A stretch of 64,000 nt of DNA from MGNI01 sp964353875 (GCA_964353875.1 CAYGXU010000006.1:1-64000); one strand, 5' to 3'; counted from the first letter of the stretch, positions 54,951 through 64,000 are shown. Notes: generated by a model from the letters alone, not told the origin. A program made the numbers and translations.

Positions 54951-56264
54951 ATGTTACATCTAGATCTACTGCCTGAACTTCTCCTACGAACGGAAATCAC
55001 CCAGCGTCGCGAAGAAGGTTACGACCTGGGCGACCTTCCCCAGGAAATCGAAGCCGCCATCGCGGCGGGTAAACTCGAGACCCAGATGGAGGATTTTTGG
55101 TCGCGTATGGAAGTGCTGCCGCTCCCCGAAAGTCGCAGCAAAGAACCTCCCGACCTGGAGCCCATCCGCGCCGCTCGCCCCGCTGGTCCGCGCCGCTTTG
55201 CTATCAAGCTGGACAAGGATCTATTCGCTGAGAAGATTTATGGCGCCTGGTTGGGACGTTGCGCCGGATGCACACTCGGCAAGCCGGTCGAGGGAAGACC
55301 ACGGGTGACGATTGAGGCCTATCTACGCAAGGCGGATGCCTACCCGCTCAGCGATTACTTTCCCGTCCTCGATCCGTTTCCTGAGGGACTGGAATTGGCC
55401 GCCAATTATGTGAGAACCACCAAAGGGAATGTCACCCACATGACCCGCGACGACGATATCGACTATACCATCCTCGGTTTGCATATCCTGGAAACCTATG
55501 GACGTGATTTCAATAGTAGGGATGTAGCTCTGACTTGGATCTACAATCTGCCCTTTTACAAAGTTTACACTGCCGAGGCGATCGCCTATCGCAATGTTGC
55601 CAACGGTCTCGAACCGCCGGCGACGGCTCGCTTTCGTAACCCTTATCGGGAATGGCTCGGGGCACAGATCCGCGCCGATATGTGGGGCTATGTCAACCCG
55701 GGTAACCCGCAACGCGCGGCTGAATTCGCCTACCGCGACGCGGCCGTCTCCCACACTGCCAATGGCATCTATGGCGAGATGTGGGCTGCCGCTTCCATTG
55801 CTGCAGCTTTCGCAACGGGCGACCTGATCCAAATTATCGAAGCGGGCCTATCCGAAATCCCAACCGATTGCAGGTTGGCGCAGGCGATCCGAGACACGAT
55901 CAAATGGGCGCAGATCTACCCGACCTGGGAGCAGACTTGGGAGAAGGTCAATGCCAAATATGGCCATTATCACACCGTGCATACGATCAACAATACCTGC
56001 ATGAATGTCATGGGGTTGCTCTATGGGAAGGGTGATTTTGAAAAAAGCATCTGCACCTCGGTGATGGGCGGCTGGGACACCGATTGCACCGGCGCCACCA
56101 CAGGCTCGATCGTTGGGGCTATCCTCGGCGCCAAGGCTTTGCCTGAGAAGTGGATTGCTCCCCTCAACGATCGCCTTTACAGCCTGGTGCCGGATTTCCA
56201 AGACAGCATCATCTCGCAATTGGCCCAACGCACAGTCGCCCTGGCTGAGATGCCCGGGAAGTGA
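54951..56264 (+). CDS. ADP-ribosylglycohydrolase-fold protein 2
   Basis: A 437-residue ARH-fold protein, about 100 residues longer than the classic enzymes because of an N-terminal helical extension (residues 1-85). The fold begins at YGAWLGRCAGCTLGKPVEG; metal-site segments are HMTRDDDIDYTILGL and MGGWDTDCTGATTGSIVGAILGA. The enzyme differs clearly from the other ARH-fold protein of this locus, so the two probably act on different bonds or substrates. GGAGGT lies before the ATG. Confidence 0.85.
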   Translation: MLHLDLLPELLLRTEITQRREEGYDLGDLPQEIEAAIAAGKLETQMEDFWSRMEVLPLPESRSKEPPDLEPIRAARPAGPRRFAIKLDKDLFAEKIYGAWLGRCAGCTLGKPVEGRPRVTIEAYLRKADAYPLSDYFPVLDPFPEGLELAANYVRTTKGNVTHMTRDDDIDYTILGLHILETYGRDFNSRDVALTWIYNLPFYKVYTAEAIAYRNVANGLEPPATARFRNPYREWLGAQIRADMWGYVNPGNPQRAAEFAYRDAAVSHTANGIYGEMWAAASIAAAFATGDLIQIIEAGLSEIPTDCRLAQAIRDTIKWAQIYPTWEQTWEKVNAKYGHYHTVHTINNTCMNVMGLLYGKGDFEKSICTSVMGGWDTDCTGATTGSIVGAILGAKALPEKWIAPLNDRLYSLVPDFQDSIISQLAQRTVALAEMPGK

Positions 56265-56308
56265 TCATCCAATCGAGGATAGGCTTCTATATTGACATCT
56301 TGTGACAA

Positions 56309-56405
56309 CTCACCCTCATCCCCTACCCTTCTCCCTGAGGGAGAAGGGAGTCGGTTGGTCGAGTAGTCATCCCTCTCCCTGAGGGAGAGGGATCGCGGGT
56401 GAGGG
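56309..56405. repeat. Foldback repeat with CTCCCTGAGGGAG cores
   Basis: Two perfect palindromes, 56326-56348 and 56371-56391, share the core CTCCCTGAGGGAG. They are flanked by outer arms CTCACCC (56309-56315) and GGGTGAG (56397-56403). The element lies in the 196-bp gap between two genes. Such REP-like elements are widespread in bacterial genomes and usually multicopy. Confidence 0.75.
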
Positions 56406-56460
56406 TCGAAGGTAGCTGAGTAGTTACATTTTCTCAGCGGTGCCTGAAGGATGAGTAAAG

Positions 56461-58956
56461 ATGAAAGAGGATTTCCTCCATTATCCTGCTGTGCCCTTCA
56501 AAGTCGACCTGTCATCCTTCCTGGCTCAGCATGACCTGATTTACCTCTCACCGGCCAAGACCTGGGAGGACGGGACTTTCTTGGGCAACGGCGACCTGTG
56601 TGCTAATTTCCATAAGCCTAAGGCTTTTGAATGGGGCATCTCCAAAGCCGATGTTTGGGATCGCCGCTTCGACCGCGCCAGCGCCCCGCTGACACCCCAC
56701 GTTGAGGTGATGCGCCTAGTGATGGAGGAGGATCGTCTGGGGCTTTTCGACCTGACCGACCGTGAGGCGCCCCCTTACTCCAAGTTCCCCTACAGCACCA
56801 TGCCCCAAGCCTGGATGCATCCCCCCTCCCCCAAGCCCTGTGGCGACTTACGGCTCTTCGTCGGCGGCTACAATCCCGATTTCACCACCGAAATCCACGA
56901 CCATTTCGAGCAACGCCTCTCGCTTTATAATGCAACGGCCACCACAACCTACAGCACTCGCTACGGCTCGGGAAAGATCACTTCTTTCGTCAGTGCTACC
57001 CGCGATCTGCTCGTGGTTCAGGTAGAAGACACGGCAACCTTACCCGGGCGGCGTGCGATCGAGCTTGTCCGCCCTGCCGATCCCACCCTGGGCCTGCCGG
57101 AATACGGGCAAAAGGACGATTTCGCCTGGATCGACTACGCCTTCCCGGATGGTTTCCGCTACGTGATCATGGCGCGCGTCCTTGGTTCCATTCAGGAACT
57201 TGAGCCGCTCGCAGATGGCTTCCGCTGGCAACCGGCATATGGGAACCCTTTCCAGGGGACTATCTACGTGTCGGTTGCGACCAATCGTGAGCATGATGAT
57301 CCGCTGGAAACAGCCCGAGCGATCATCGAGAATGCAATCCTGGATAGACCGGAGGTCGTCCATCAGGAGCATCAGGATTGGTGGCATGATTTCTGGGCGA
57401 GTTCTTTCCTCGACCTCAGTGATGATTATCTTGAAAACTTGTGGTACTTCTCGATTTATTTGCTGGCTTGCTCCTCGCGCGGAACGCAGCCCCCTCCGCT
57501 CTTAGGTCCATGGTATTTGGATGACTTCCAGCCCTGGCATGGCGACTATCACGGTAATGTCAATATCCAGCAACTCTACTGGCCTGTGCTGAGCGCCAAC
57601 CATCCCCAGCTCGCTCAGCCTTATATCCACACCTTCCATGCCATGCTGCCGATGGTGGAAGAGGAGACGCAACGGGTCTTTGGCATGCGCGGGGCGAAAT
57701 ACCCCAGCATGACCATCGATACGGGAATTGAGATGGGCTTTGGTTGGGCCCGTTATTGGATGCATGTCCCCGCCTGGCACACACGCATCTTCTGGCAGTA
57801 TTACCGCTATACACAAGATCGAGATTTCCTGGCCACTGTGGCTTATCCCGTGATGAAATCCGTACTCACCTTCTATGAAGATTACGTCTCTCGAGATGAG
57901 CAGGGCGCCATCCACATCTGGCCCAGTAACTCCTCCGAGCAGGGGGTATGGTGGGTGCGGGATGTGACCCTCGATCTGACGTTGCTGCGAGAGCTTCTGA
58001 CAGCCGCCATCGAGGCAGCCAATATCCTCTCGGTGGATGATGATCAAAAAGCGATCTGGGGCGAGCTATTAAAAAATCTGGCCCCCTATCCCGCTGCAGA
58101 TGGTTTCATCCTGGATTATGAAGGCGCACCTGCGGATTTGCCATTGAACCACCCCGCTCTCATTGGTCCCATCTTCCCCGTCGGCGATGTACAAGAAGGC
58201 CATCCCCAATGGGAGCTGTTTAAACGGACCGCCTATGGTCTCTTGGCCCGCAGCGGGCGCCAGGTGGACCTGGCTCCCTTCGACTTGCCCACCTGGAACG
58301 ATGACATGTCCTGGCCATGGCTCTGCTGCCTGATGGCACGCTTGGGAGACGCCGAGACCGCGCGCGCCTATCTATACGATCTGGCTGTCTGGCAATTCAT
58401 GAAATTCAATGGGACCTTCTCCTGGACCGCTGCCTGGACGCACAAACAACGAATCCGCCAACCCGCGATGCTCAATTCCTCCGGGGGTTTCGCGGCCGCC
58501 ATCAACGAGATGGTTCTTCAGAGCTACGATGGAGTTATTCGCGTCTTTCCTGCGATGCCAGCGGATTGGTCCGGGCGATTCGCCCATTTCCGCGCGGCGG
58601 GCGCTTTCCTGGTTTCAGCATCCTGCCGGGAAGGAGTTGTGGATTGGATTGTGATCCATAGTGAAGCCGGTGGTCTTTGTCAAATCGCGAACCCCTGGCC
58701 CGGTCAGGAAGTCGAAGTGCGCCAATTGCCGACGGAAGGTATCCTTCTCTCCACGACTGCCTCTATCTTAACCTTCGAAACGCGATCCACAATTACCTAT
58801 CGCCTGCTACCGAAAGGTAAGCTCCTGTCGGTTGAGGAGGAGACTATCACTGGGCAGCGTCGTCAGGAGCCGCGAGTATACTGGGGTCCACGCTACCTCG
58901 CCCACGGAGAATACCCAGTTTACCTGGGAAAACCTCAAGCATTAAAGAAGTGGTAA
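56461..58956 (+). CDS. GH95-like six-hairpin glycoside hydrolase
   Basis: An 831-residue cytosolic-looking enzyme (no signal peptide) with a beta-sandwich N-terminal part opening WEDGTFLGNGDLCANF and a helical (alpha/alpha)6-type catalytic part. The segment GDYHGNVNIQQLYWPVLSANH resembles the Asn-x-Asn substrate-binding region of GH95 alpha-L-fucosidases, and SNSSEQGVWWVRDVTLDL lies where the catalytic Glu is expected. The match is partial, so specificity (fucoside, galactoside or other) is open and it may belong to a related clan member. It follows the second ARH-fold gene and should process the sugar imported by the transporter. Confidence 0.75.
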   Translation: MKEDFLHYPAVPFKVDLSSFLAQHDLIYLSPAKTWEDGTFLGNGDLCANFHKPKAFEWGISKADVWDRRFDRASAPLTPHVEVMRLVMEEDRLGLFDLTDREAPPYSKFPYSTMPQAWMHPPSPKPCGDLRLFVGGYNPDFTTEIHDHFEQRLSLYNATATTTYSTRYGSGKITSFVSATRDLLVVQVEDTATLPGRRAIELVRPADPTLGLPEYGQKDDFAWIDYAFPDGFRYVIMARVLGSIQELEPLADGFRWQPAYGNPFQGTIYVSVATNREHDDPLETARAIIENAILDRPEVVHQEHQDWWHDFWASSFLDLSDDYLENLWYFSIYLLACSSRGTQPPPLLGPWYLDDFQPWHGDYHGNVNIQQLYWPVLSANHPQLAQPYIHTFHAMLPMVEEETQRVFGMRGAKYPSMTIDTGIEMGFGWARYWMHVPAWHTRIFWQYYRYTQDRDFLATVAYPVMKSVLTFYEDYVSRDEQGAIHIWPSNSSEQGVWWVRDVTLDLTLLRELLTAAIEAANILSVDDDQKAIWGELLKNLAPYPAADGFILDYEGAPADLPLNHPALIGPIFPVGDVQEGHPQWELFKRTAYGLLARSGRQVDLAPFDLPTWNDDMSWPWLCCLMARLGDAETARAYLYDLAVWQFMKFNGTFSWTAAWTHKQRIRQPAMLNSSGGFAAAINEMVLQSYDGVIRVFPAMPADWSGRFAHFRAAGAFLVSASCREGVVDWIVIHSEAGGLCQIANPWPGQEVEVRQLPTEGILLSTTASILTFETRSTITYRLLPKGKLLSVEEETITGQRRQEPRVYWGPRYLAHGEYPVYLGKPQALKKW

Positions 58957-58990
58957 TAATCGATCATGCGACATTTCGGAGTACTCGATC

Positions 58991-59968
58991 TTGGACGCGA
59001 AAGAGAATGCTTTAAGGATCATAACTTTTAACCAACCCGCCAATGTAATATCGGAACCGCCGCTCCATGAGATTTATTACCATGGATGCGACCATGAGGG
59101 TTTCGAAGGCGGCGGGGATGAGAGCCCGGTCGGCTCGAGATGGGTCGATATCTGGGGAACCGGATGGGAGAAAATCCACGAAGGTGTAATGGGGCTGCCG
59201 GTGGGCAACCCGCTGGTCGACGTCAGGGCGCTTAAAGCGTATCACTGGCCTGACCCTCACGATGAACGTATTTGTGGGAAAATTTACGAGCTGGCCGATG
59301 CCGTGCAGGCTGGAGATGGCTTCTTGGCTGGGAGGCATCGCGACACCCTGTGGGAGAAAGCCTATATGCTGGTCGGGATGGAAAACATGATGGTCTACTT
59401 CCTTGCCGAGCCTGACTACGCTCGCGAAGTGCTTCACCATATCATGGACTTCCAACTGGGTATCGCCGAGCATTACCTCAAGCTAGGCGTCGAACTTGTG
59501 CGCTTGAGCGATGATCTCGGTTCTCAGCGCGATCTCCTGCTCAGTCCGGAAATCATCGATTCGTTTCTCAAGCCTGAATACGAAAGGCTGTGTGAATTTT
59601 ACCGCGAGAGAGGGATCCTGATTTGGTTCCATTGTTTTGGCTATGTGGAGCCGCTGCTGGAGATGTTCATCCAACTTGGGGTGCGGATCCTGCACCCGGT
59701 TCAGGCGACGGCCAACAATCTAGATCGGATCCGAACGGTCACTCAAGGGCGGATGGCTTTGCATGGTGGGGTGAATTCGGCGATCTTGATGGATGGTCCG
59801 AGGGATAGAATTAGGGAAGAAGCAAAAGGCAGGATCTGGCAACTCGGTCAGCAGGGAGGTTACTTCTGCGCTGCGGATCAAAAGTTCCCCTACCCTCAAG
59901 CCCACATGCGTGCCCTGCGTGGGGTGATTGAAGAGTACGGTCGTTATCCACTTCTGCCACCTCAATAA
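58991..59968 (+). CDS. Uroporphyrinogen-decarboxylase-like (MtaA/URO-D superfamily) protein
   Basis: A 325-residue TIM-barrel protein of the URO-D superfamily. Visible segments: WVDIWGTGWEKI near the N-terminus, LIWFHCFGYVEPLLEMFIQL and LHGGVNSAILMDGPRD near the C-terminus. True haem-pathway HemE residues are not evident; the His-Cys in WFHCFG resembles the metal site of methyltransferase-type members. Homologues often occur in sugar-utilisation loci with unknown role. The start is TTG at 58991 with GGAG nine bases before it, 34 bases after the glycosidase stop. Confidence 0.8.
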   Translation: MDAKENALRIITFNQPANVISEPPLHEIYYHGCDHEGFEGGGDESPVGSRWVDIWGTGWEKIHEGVMGLPVGNPLVDVRALKAYHWPDPHDERICGKIYELADAVQAGDGFLAGRHRDTLWEKAYMLVGMENMMVYFLAEPDYAREVLHHIMDFQLGIAEHYLKLGVELVRLSDDLGSQRDLLLSPEIIDSFLKPEYERLCEFYRERGILIWFHCFGYVEPLLEMFIQLGVRILHPVQATANNLDRIRTVTQGRMALHGGVNSAILMDGPRDRIREEAKGRIWQLGQQGGYFCAADQKFPYPQAHMRALRGVIEEYGRYPLLPPQ

Positions 59969-60073
59969 AGATCATAACGATCCTGATTGAGAAAAAGAAA
60001 TCCGCTTTTCAGACGACCTTTCGGACATCAAAATGGGTCATTATTTGATCACAAGCATAACGGAGAGAAACAT

Positions 60074-61120
60074 ATGACTTTACGCGGTGCGCTTCTCGGC
60101 TGCGGACATGTCTCCATCTACCATCTGCGCGCCTGGGCGCAAATCGAGGGAGTCGAGATCGTCGCCCTGGCAAATCGCACGATCGACAAGGCGGAAGCGC
60201 GGGCGCGAGAGTTTGGTATTTCTATGAAACATGTCTACAGTGACTACCGGGAATTGTTTGATAAGGAAGCGATCGACTTCGTTGATATCGCCAGCGCTCC
60301 CCACATCCATCGTGTGCAGGTGGAAGCCGCTGCAGCCTATGGACGACACGTATTATGCCAAAAGCCCTTCGCCCCCAATCTTGAGGATGCTCAGGCAATG
60401 ATCGATGCCTGCAATCGAGCAGGCGTCTTGTTCTCGATCAATGAGAACTGGCGCTGGCGCAGTTGGTACCGCGAGGTCAAGCGGCTCTTAGATCAGGGAG
60501 TCGTCGGACAGCCACGCTACGCCCGTATCGCTCGTCATACGAACCTCGTCCTGCCTATCGCGGCCGAAACCCCGGCGTTGTTCATCAATCAATCCTATTT
60601 GCTTGAGATGGACAAACTCATCCTTTACGAATGGGGAACACATCTCATCGATGTTTGTCGGTTTTTATTCGGGGAGATTAACAACGTCTATGCCCGCATG
60701 GACAAGGTCAGCCCCTTCGGACAGGGAGAAGATCGCGCGCTGGTCGTCCTGAACTTTGAGACCATGATCGGCCTGATCGATATCAGTTGGAGCACGATTA
60801 ATAGTGAAGGGGGTTCAAGCCAATTGGAGCAGGTCACCATAGAAGGGGACAATGGCACCATTAAACTCATGCCCGACAGTGGGGATCTGCTCGAAGTGAC
60901 CAGCAGAGACGAATCATGGCAACACCCAGCTTTCAACATCACGCCGGCTCAAGCCTATCAGGAGAGCTACACCGCGGCGCAACGCCATTTCATTGAGTGC
61001 CTGCGGGAGGGGCGAACGCCGGAGACGGTGGCCAGCGATAATCTCAAGACCCTACAAGCCACCCTGGCTGCCTACCAATCCGCGCAAGAAAACCAGGTCA
61101 TCCAACTAGAAGGATTCTGA
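60074..61120 (+). CDS. Gfo/Idh/MocA family oxidoreductase
   Basis: A 348-residue NAD(P)-dependent dehydrogenase. The Rossmann motif is LLGCGHVSIYHLRAW, the catalytic Lys region reads LCQKPFAPN (usual EKP becomes QKP), and GTHLIDVCRFLFGE holds the His-Asp pair of the active site. Members oxidise sugar hydroxyls or inositols. GGAGAG eight bases before the ATG at 60074 sets the start, excluding a long upstream extension. It lies about 100 bp after the URO-D-like gene in the same orientation. Confidence 0.92.
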   Translation: MTLRGALLGCGHVSIYHLRAWAQIEGVEIVALANRTIDKAEARAREFGISMKHVYSDYRELFDKEAIDFVDIASAPHIHRVQVEAAAAYGRHVLCQKPFAPNLEDAQAMIDACNRAGVLFSINENWRWRSWYREVKRLLDQGVVGQPRYARIARHTNLVLPIAAETPALFINQSYLLEMDKLILYEWGTHLIDVCRFLFGEINNVYARMDKVSPFGQGEDRALVVLNFETMIGLIDISWSTINSEGGSSQLEQVTIEGDNGTIKLMPDSGDLLEVTSRDESWQHPAFNITPAQAYQESYTAAQRHFIECLREGRTPETVASDNLKTLQATLAAYQSAQENQVIQLEGF

Positions 61121-61251
61121 GAAGCGTGGATCGCTTCCAAGAAAACTGCCGGCGGTTTGCAGCCAGTTCCAGCAGTGATACAAGGTCAACATACTGTCCC
61201 ATTTAAATGCTACAATCTTCCCATAAAAGAAATTGCCTATAATTGGATAAC

Positions 61252-62103
61252 ATGACGAAGAAATGCCTCGTTGTTAACGCTGACGATTACGGCCTCACCG
61301 CGGGAGTCTCAGATGGGATTCGTACAGCCCATCTCAATGGCATTGTAAGCTCGACCACCGCCATGATGAATATGCCAGGGGTGGAAAAGGATTTACTTGC
61401 AGTAAGGGATCGATGTCCAGGCCTCGGGCTTGGGATCCACCTGGTGCTCACCGCCGGCACCCCCTTACTCCCCGCTCGGCTCATCCCCTCCTTGATCGAC
61501 GAAGAGGGGCACTTTTTCTCTCCATCGGAATACATCCCACGATTGCCCCAAATCAGCCCTAACGAGATCGAAGTCGAATGGCGTGCGCAAATCGATCGCT
61601 TCTGTACCATCCTGGGTCAGTCGCCCGACCACCTCGACAGCCATCACTTCGCCTCCTACCTCAGTCAGGAGATCTTCGAGATCATGCTCTCGCTGGCACA
61701 GGAATACCATTGCCCGATCCGTTTCCCCCAGGACCTGCTCATGGAATCGATCGTGAGCGGACTTCCACCTTCCTTTACAGTGGCGTTTCGTCAATTTTCA
61801 CAAACATTGCTTTCTGCCTACTCTACCCACCATCCCGACCGGCTCCTGATCGACTTTTTCGACGCACAGGCCACCAAGGAGAGGTTGCTGGAACTGCTGC
61901 GAGCCTTACAACCAGGTGTAACCGAGCTCATGTGCCATCCGGGAGTTGTTGATTCACAATTGATGGCGATGAGCGGTTATGCCCATCCGCGCCAGCGCGA
62001 GTTGGGCATCCTCACAGATATGGAGATAAAGGAGGCCATGTCCAGGCTTGGGATTGGGTTGGTTGATTTTTCGGTGTTGAAACAGGACCGCTTTCGCACA
62101 TAG
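61252..62103 (+). CDS. YdjC/ChbG-like carbohydrate deacetylase
   Basis: A 283-residue metal-dependent deacetylase of the YdjC/ChbG family, acting on N-acetylated sugars such as chitooligosaccharides. Metal and catalytic motifs: VVNADDYGLTAG (Asp pair), LGIHLVLTAG, HLDSHHFAS and ELMCHPGV. The ATG at 61252 is preferred over a TTG three codons upstream; no strong Shine-Dalgarno is present. It closes the sugar locus and suggests an N-acetyl group in the substrate. Confidence 0.9.
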   Translation: MTKKCLVVNADDYGLTAGVSDGIRTAHLNGIVSSTTAMMNMPGVEKDLLAVRDRCPGLGLGIHLVLTAGTPLLPARLIPSLIDEEGHFFSPSEYIPRLPQISPNEIEVEWRAQIDRFCTILGQSPDHLDSHHFASYLSQEIFEIMLSLAQEYHCPIRFPQDLLMESIVSGLPPSFTVAFRQFSQTLLSAYSTHHPDRLLIDFFDAQATKERLLELLRALQPGVTELMCHPGVVDSQLMAMSGYAHPRQRELGILTDMEIKEAMSRLGIGLVDFSVLKQDRFRT

Positions 62104-62131
62104 CCTATTTAAGGGGGTGAATGGAATCAAT

Positions 62132-62338
62132 ATGAAAAAGTATCAACTTTGGCACTCTGAAAGCAGTACTACTTATTCGTTCTTTCCCGAAGACAACATG
62201 AGTGCAAGCAATATGCTGGAATCTGATGCAAAATGTGTATGGGAAATTCAAGCAGAAACATGGGAAGAAGCCTTGGCGAAAAGAGACGAGTTCCTCGAAT
62301 GGAGTCCATCGAGCTCAGGAAATGCGGAAACAGAATAG
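62132..62338 (+). CDS. Small acidic protein of unknown function
   Basis: A 68-residue protein beginning KKYQLWHSESSTTYSFFPED, with a central WEIQAETWEEALAKRDEFLEW. The pattern of aromatic and acidic residues reminds me of a family of small uncharacterised bacterial proteins of the same length, but I cannot name it. A GGGGGTGA lies upstream; a GTG at 62117 is an alternative start. It is 28 bases after the deacetylase gene and may share its transcript. Confidence 0.6.
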   Translation: MKKYQLWHSESSTTYSFFPEDNMSASNMLESDAKCVWEIQAETWEEALAKRDEFLEWSPSSSGNAETE

Positions 62339-62471
62339 CCGAATCGCGATCTGGTGAAAGCCTTCTGGCTCGAATGATATTTTAAAATCGGAGAGCGCTT
62401 CTTTGGTCGACGGATCATACGAACGCGCCGACGAAAGTAAGGCTCCCCAATAGAAACGATACGCGCACAAA

Positions 62472-63167
62472 ATGGCAACTTCGATCATAAGAATTACACT
62501 CGTTATCATGTTCACCCTCTTCATCCATCGAGGAGCCTACCCACCTCCGCTATCCGCTTCTCGGCGACCAGGCAGAGAGTACATTGAAGTGGGCATCCTT
62601 ATGATATGCCTGCTCATCATTCCCTATCTCAAATTTGATCTGTTATGGTATTCTGGCTGGCTCAGCGCCTACCTGATCTTCGGTTTGCTCGCCCCACTTG
62701 TGATGGAAATCATCATACGCAGGCGACCGTTGTCGGTCATCGGTTTTCGGATGCCTACTAATCGGAGAGTGCTGGCGATTGTCGCTGGCATCCTTGTTCT
62801 GTATCTGATCTCCAGGCTGATCGAACCCCTCATCCAGGGTGAAGCGTTTGATTTCAATCTGCGTGGCTTTTTCTCAAACTGCCTCCTCTTCCCCTTTCTG
62901 GAAGAAGCGCTTTTCCGGGGGCTAATTCAAACCAGGCTGGAGTCTGCATTGGGGACGGTACGATCCTGGGTGTTGTCCGGACTCATCTTCGGCTTCTACC
63001 ATTTCTATGCGCACTTTCTCGTGCCAGGAATAACTCCGACGATATCCGATGCACTGGGCCTCATTTATTTATCCGTCTTTGGGATGCTGCTCGGGGTGAT
63101 TTTTGGCAAGACGCGTAGTTTGCTGCCCCCTTTCCTCATCCATGCTGTAAATAACTTGGCGTTGTAG
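62472..63167 (+). CDS. CPBP family intramembrane protease
   Basis: A 231-residue membrane protein with about seven hydrophobic segments. The CPBP/Rce1 catalytic motifs are present: EEALFRG (Glu144, Glu145, Arg149), FGFYHF and the terminal HAVNN. Such glutamate-type proteases process prenylated or small peptide substrates, or protect against bacteriocins. Monocistronic. Confidence 0.9.
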   Translation: MATSIIRITLVIMFTLFIHRGAYPPPLSASRRPGREYIEVGILMICLLIIPYLKFDLLWYSGWLSAYLIFGLLAPLVMEIIIRRRPLSVIGFRMPTNRRVLAIVAGILVLYLISRLIEPLIQGEAFDFNLRGFFSNCLLFPFLEEALFRGLIQTRLESALGTVRSWVLSGLIFGFYHFYAHFLVPGITPTISDALGLIYLSVFGMLLGVIFGKTRSLLPPFLIHAVNNLAL

Positions 63168-63303
63168 ATTGTTGGTATGTCTTTGGGAAGCATTCTACTC
63201 GGGATGCCCACGCCTCTTTTTCCGTTAGCTTCACTATGGGCTATCTCGAATGGGGGCTGTCTCAATGATATTTTTGGACAGCCGCTCGTGCAAATAATCA
63301 ACG

Positions 63304-63744
63304 TTACGGGAACATCGATTCCGGTGATTCCAGCGTTCTGCGCAGCCGCCGTTGTATGAGCCCATAGGCAACTGCCAACAAAACCCCCACAACGAAGATG
63401 GGAATCATCGTTTGAGGCAGGGAGGAGGCAGCGGTCTGGGCCAATTTCAACCCCAATGCCAATAGAAGGAGCCATTCCAGGGCAGCAAAACCGAAGACCA
63501 GCCCCAATCGCTCGGAAATTAGTCTGCTCTTCCAACTGGCAGCGATCAGAAGCCAACAAATAGGAACCAGGATTGCCACGTTGAGAATCACGAAAATCCC
63601 ATACCACCCAGGAAACCATGGATTGGTTTGATTGGGCAAATCAGCGATGGGCGTCAGAAGAAAGGTGCTATTGGCGCCGATCAAAGCCCAGCGAAGTTCT
63701 CTCATGATCCCTGAGCGCTTCTCGGTTAAATCATCTTCGATCAT
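63304..63744 (-). CDS. Four-helix membrane protein, PadR partner
   Basis: A 146-residue protein with about four transmembrane helices and charged ends; no family I can name. Its ATG overlaps the stop of the upstream PadR gene (ATGA), so both are co-translated. Such membrane proteins next to PadR genes are often the regulated product, for instance in envelope stress or drug response, but function is unknown. Confidence 0.75.
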   Translation of the reverse strand: MIEDDLTEKRSGIMRELRWALIGANSTFLLTPIADLPNQTNPWFPGWYGIFVILNVAILVPICWLLIAASWKSRLISERLGLVFGFAALEWLLLLALGLKLAQTAASSLPQTMIPIFVVGVLLAVAYGLIQRRLRRTLESPESMFP

Positions 63745-64000
63745 TTTTGACCCTCCAGTATGCCATTATCGGGTACGTTCAGGACGTTCCAAATCCGATC
63801 TTTCACCATAGATTCTTCGAAAACAAGGACATTGCGCCGGATAAAGGTGCGCAGCAATCGAATGCCCTTCTCCGTCAGACGGTAATAACGCCTGTTCGGA
63901 CCAATGTCCGAGTCCACAATCTCGCTCTGTAGGACCCCCAGCGACGCGAAGCGGCTCAAGGCGCGATAGATGCTATTCTCGTCTGCAGAAATGGTGCCCT
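63741..64000 (-). CDS. PadR family regulator, partial (continues beyond the window)
   Basis: The visible C-terminal 86 residues belong to a winged-helix regulator: ADENSIYRALSRFASLGVL followed by RRYYRLTEKGIRLLRTFIRR, a PadR-type recognition helix and wing. The start lies to the right of the window. It overlaps the membrane-protein gene by four bases. Confidence 0.8.
   Translation of the reverse strand, partial: GTISADENSIYRALSRFASLGVLQSEIVDSDIGPNRRYYRLTEKGIRLLRTFIRRNVLVFEESMVKDRIWNVLNVPDNGILEGQK

Noticed and set aside
58991..59968. Calling the URO-D-like gene a haem biosynthesis hemE
   Set aside because: The conserved N-terminal HemE motifs are missing, and the context is a sugar-utilisation locus, not tetrapyrrole synthesis.

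Overview
The window looks like a scaffolded fragment (two runs of exactly 100 N) from a Chloroflexota genome, probably an Anaerolineae-type lineage. This rests on gene content, not a marker gene: many lipoproteins with Pro/Thr/Ser-rich linkers, a DUF3352 protein, STAND NTPases with TPR tails, a Flp-type pilin, MsrPQ, and a sugar ABC locus with no ATPase gene. No rRNA, tRNA, CRISPR array, phage gene or intact insertion sequence was recognised.

Layout. 1-4.4 kb: a foldback repeat, then a minus-strand operon of an LprG/LppX-like lipoprotein, a 14-helix MFS transporter and a DUF3352 protein, resembling the mycobacterial LprG-P55 pairing. 5.2-8.7 kb: a decayed RluA-type pseudouridine synthase and a PadR-controlled operon (PadR, GyrI-like, BtrH-like, DinB-like). 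8.7-10.4 kb: a gene-poor stretch with three DnaA-box-like 9-mers on an 11-bp period and a structured inverted-repeat element. 10.4-17.4 kb: a large TPR/zinc-ribbon protein facing a DUF4062-NTPase-TPR protein.

17.8-26.3 kb is the most interesting part: a Dlt-like cell-surface acylation system. It has a fatty-acyl-AMP-ligase-like enzyme, an acyl carrier protein, an MBOAT acyltransferase, a DltD/AlgJ-like SGNH protein and a 45-residue single-helix microprotein ending in WIYQGF, which resembles DltX. Two lipoproteins of an unusual SGNH-like family are interleaved with it. That family has five copies in the window; four carry Cys where the nucleophile Ser of the GDS block is expected.

26.6-37 kb: an SRPBCC-PDZ-DinB fusion, an HTH-NB-ARC-TPR regulator, a site-2-type metalloprotease, a Flp pilin, a tandem pair of SGNH-like proteins (one with LysM and SH3b), an assembly gap inside a dispersed repeat, and an alanine-glyoxylate-type aminotransferase. 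37-49 kb: a WD40 lipoprotein, a lone receiver, glpK-glpD, msrP-msrQ, a fifth SGNH-like protein fused to a propeller, and a ZIP transporter.

49-62 kb is one sugar-utilisation locus: an autoregulated LacI repressor, two ADP-ribosylglycohydrolase-fold enzymes, a binding protein (broken by a gap), two permeases, a GH95-like glycosidase, a uroporphyrinogen-decarboxylase-like protein, a Gfo/Idh/MocA oxidoreductase and a YdjC/ChbG deacetylase. The end holds a small conserved-looking protein, a CPBP protease, and a membrane protein paired with a PadR regulator that runs off the window.
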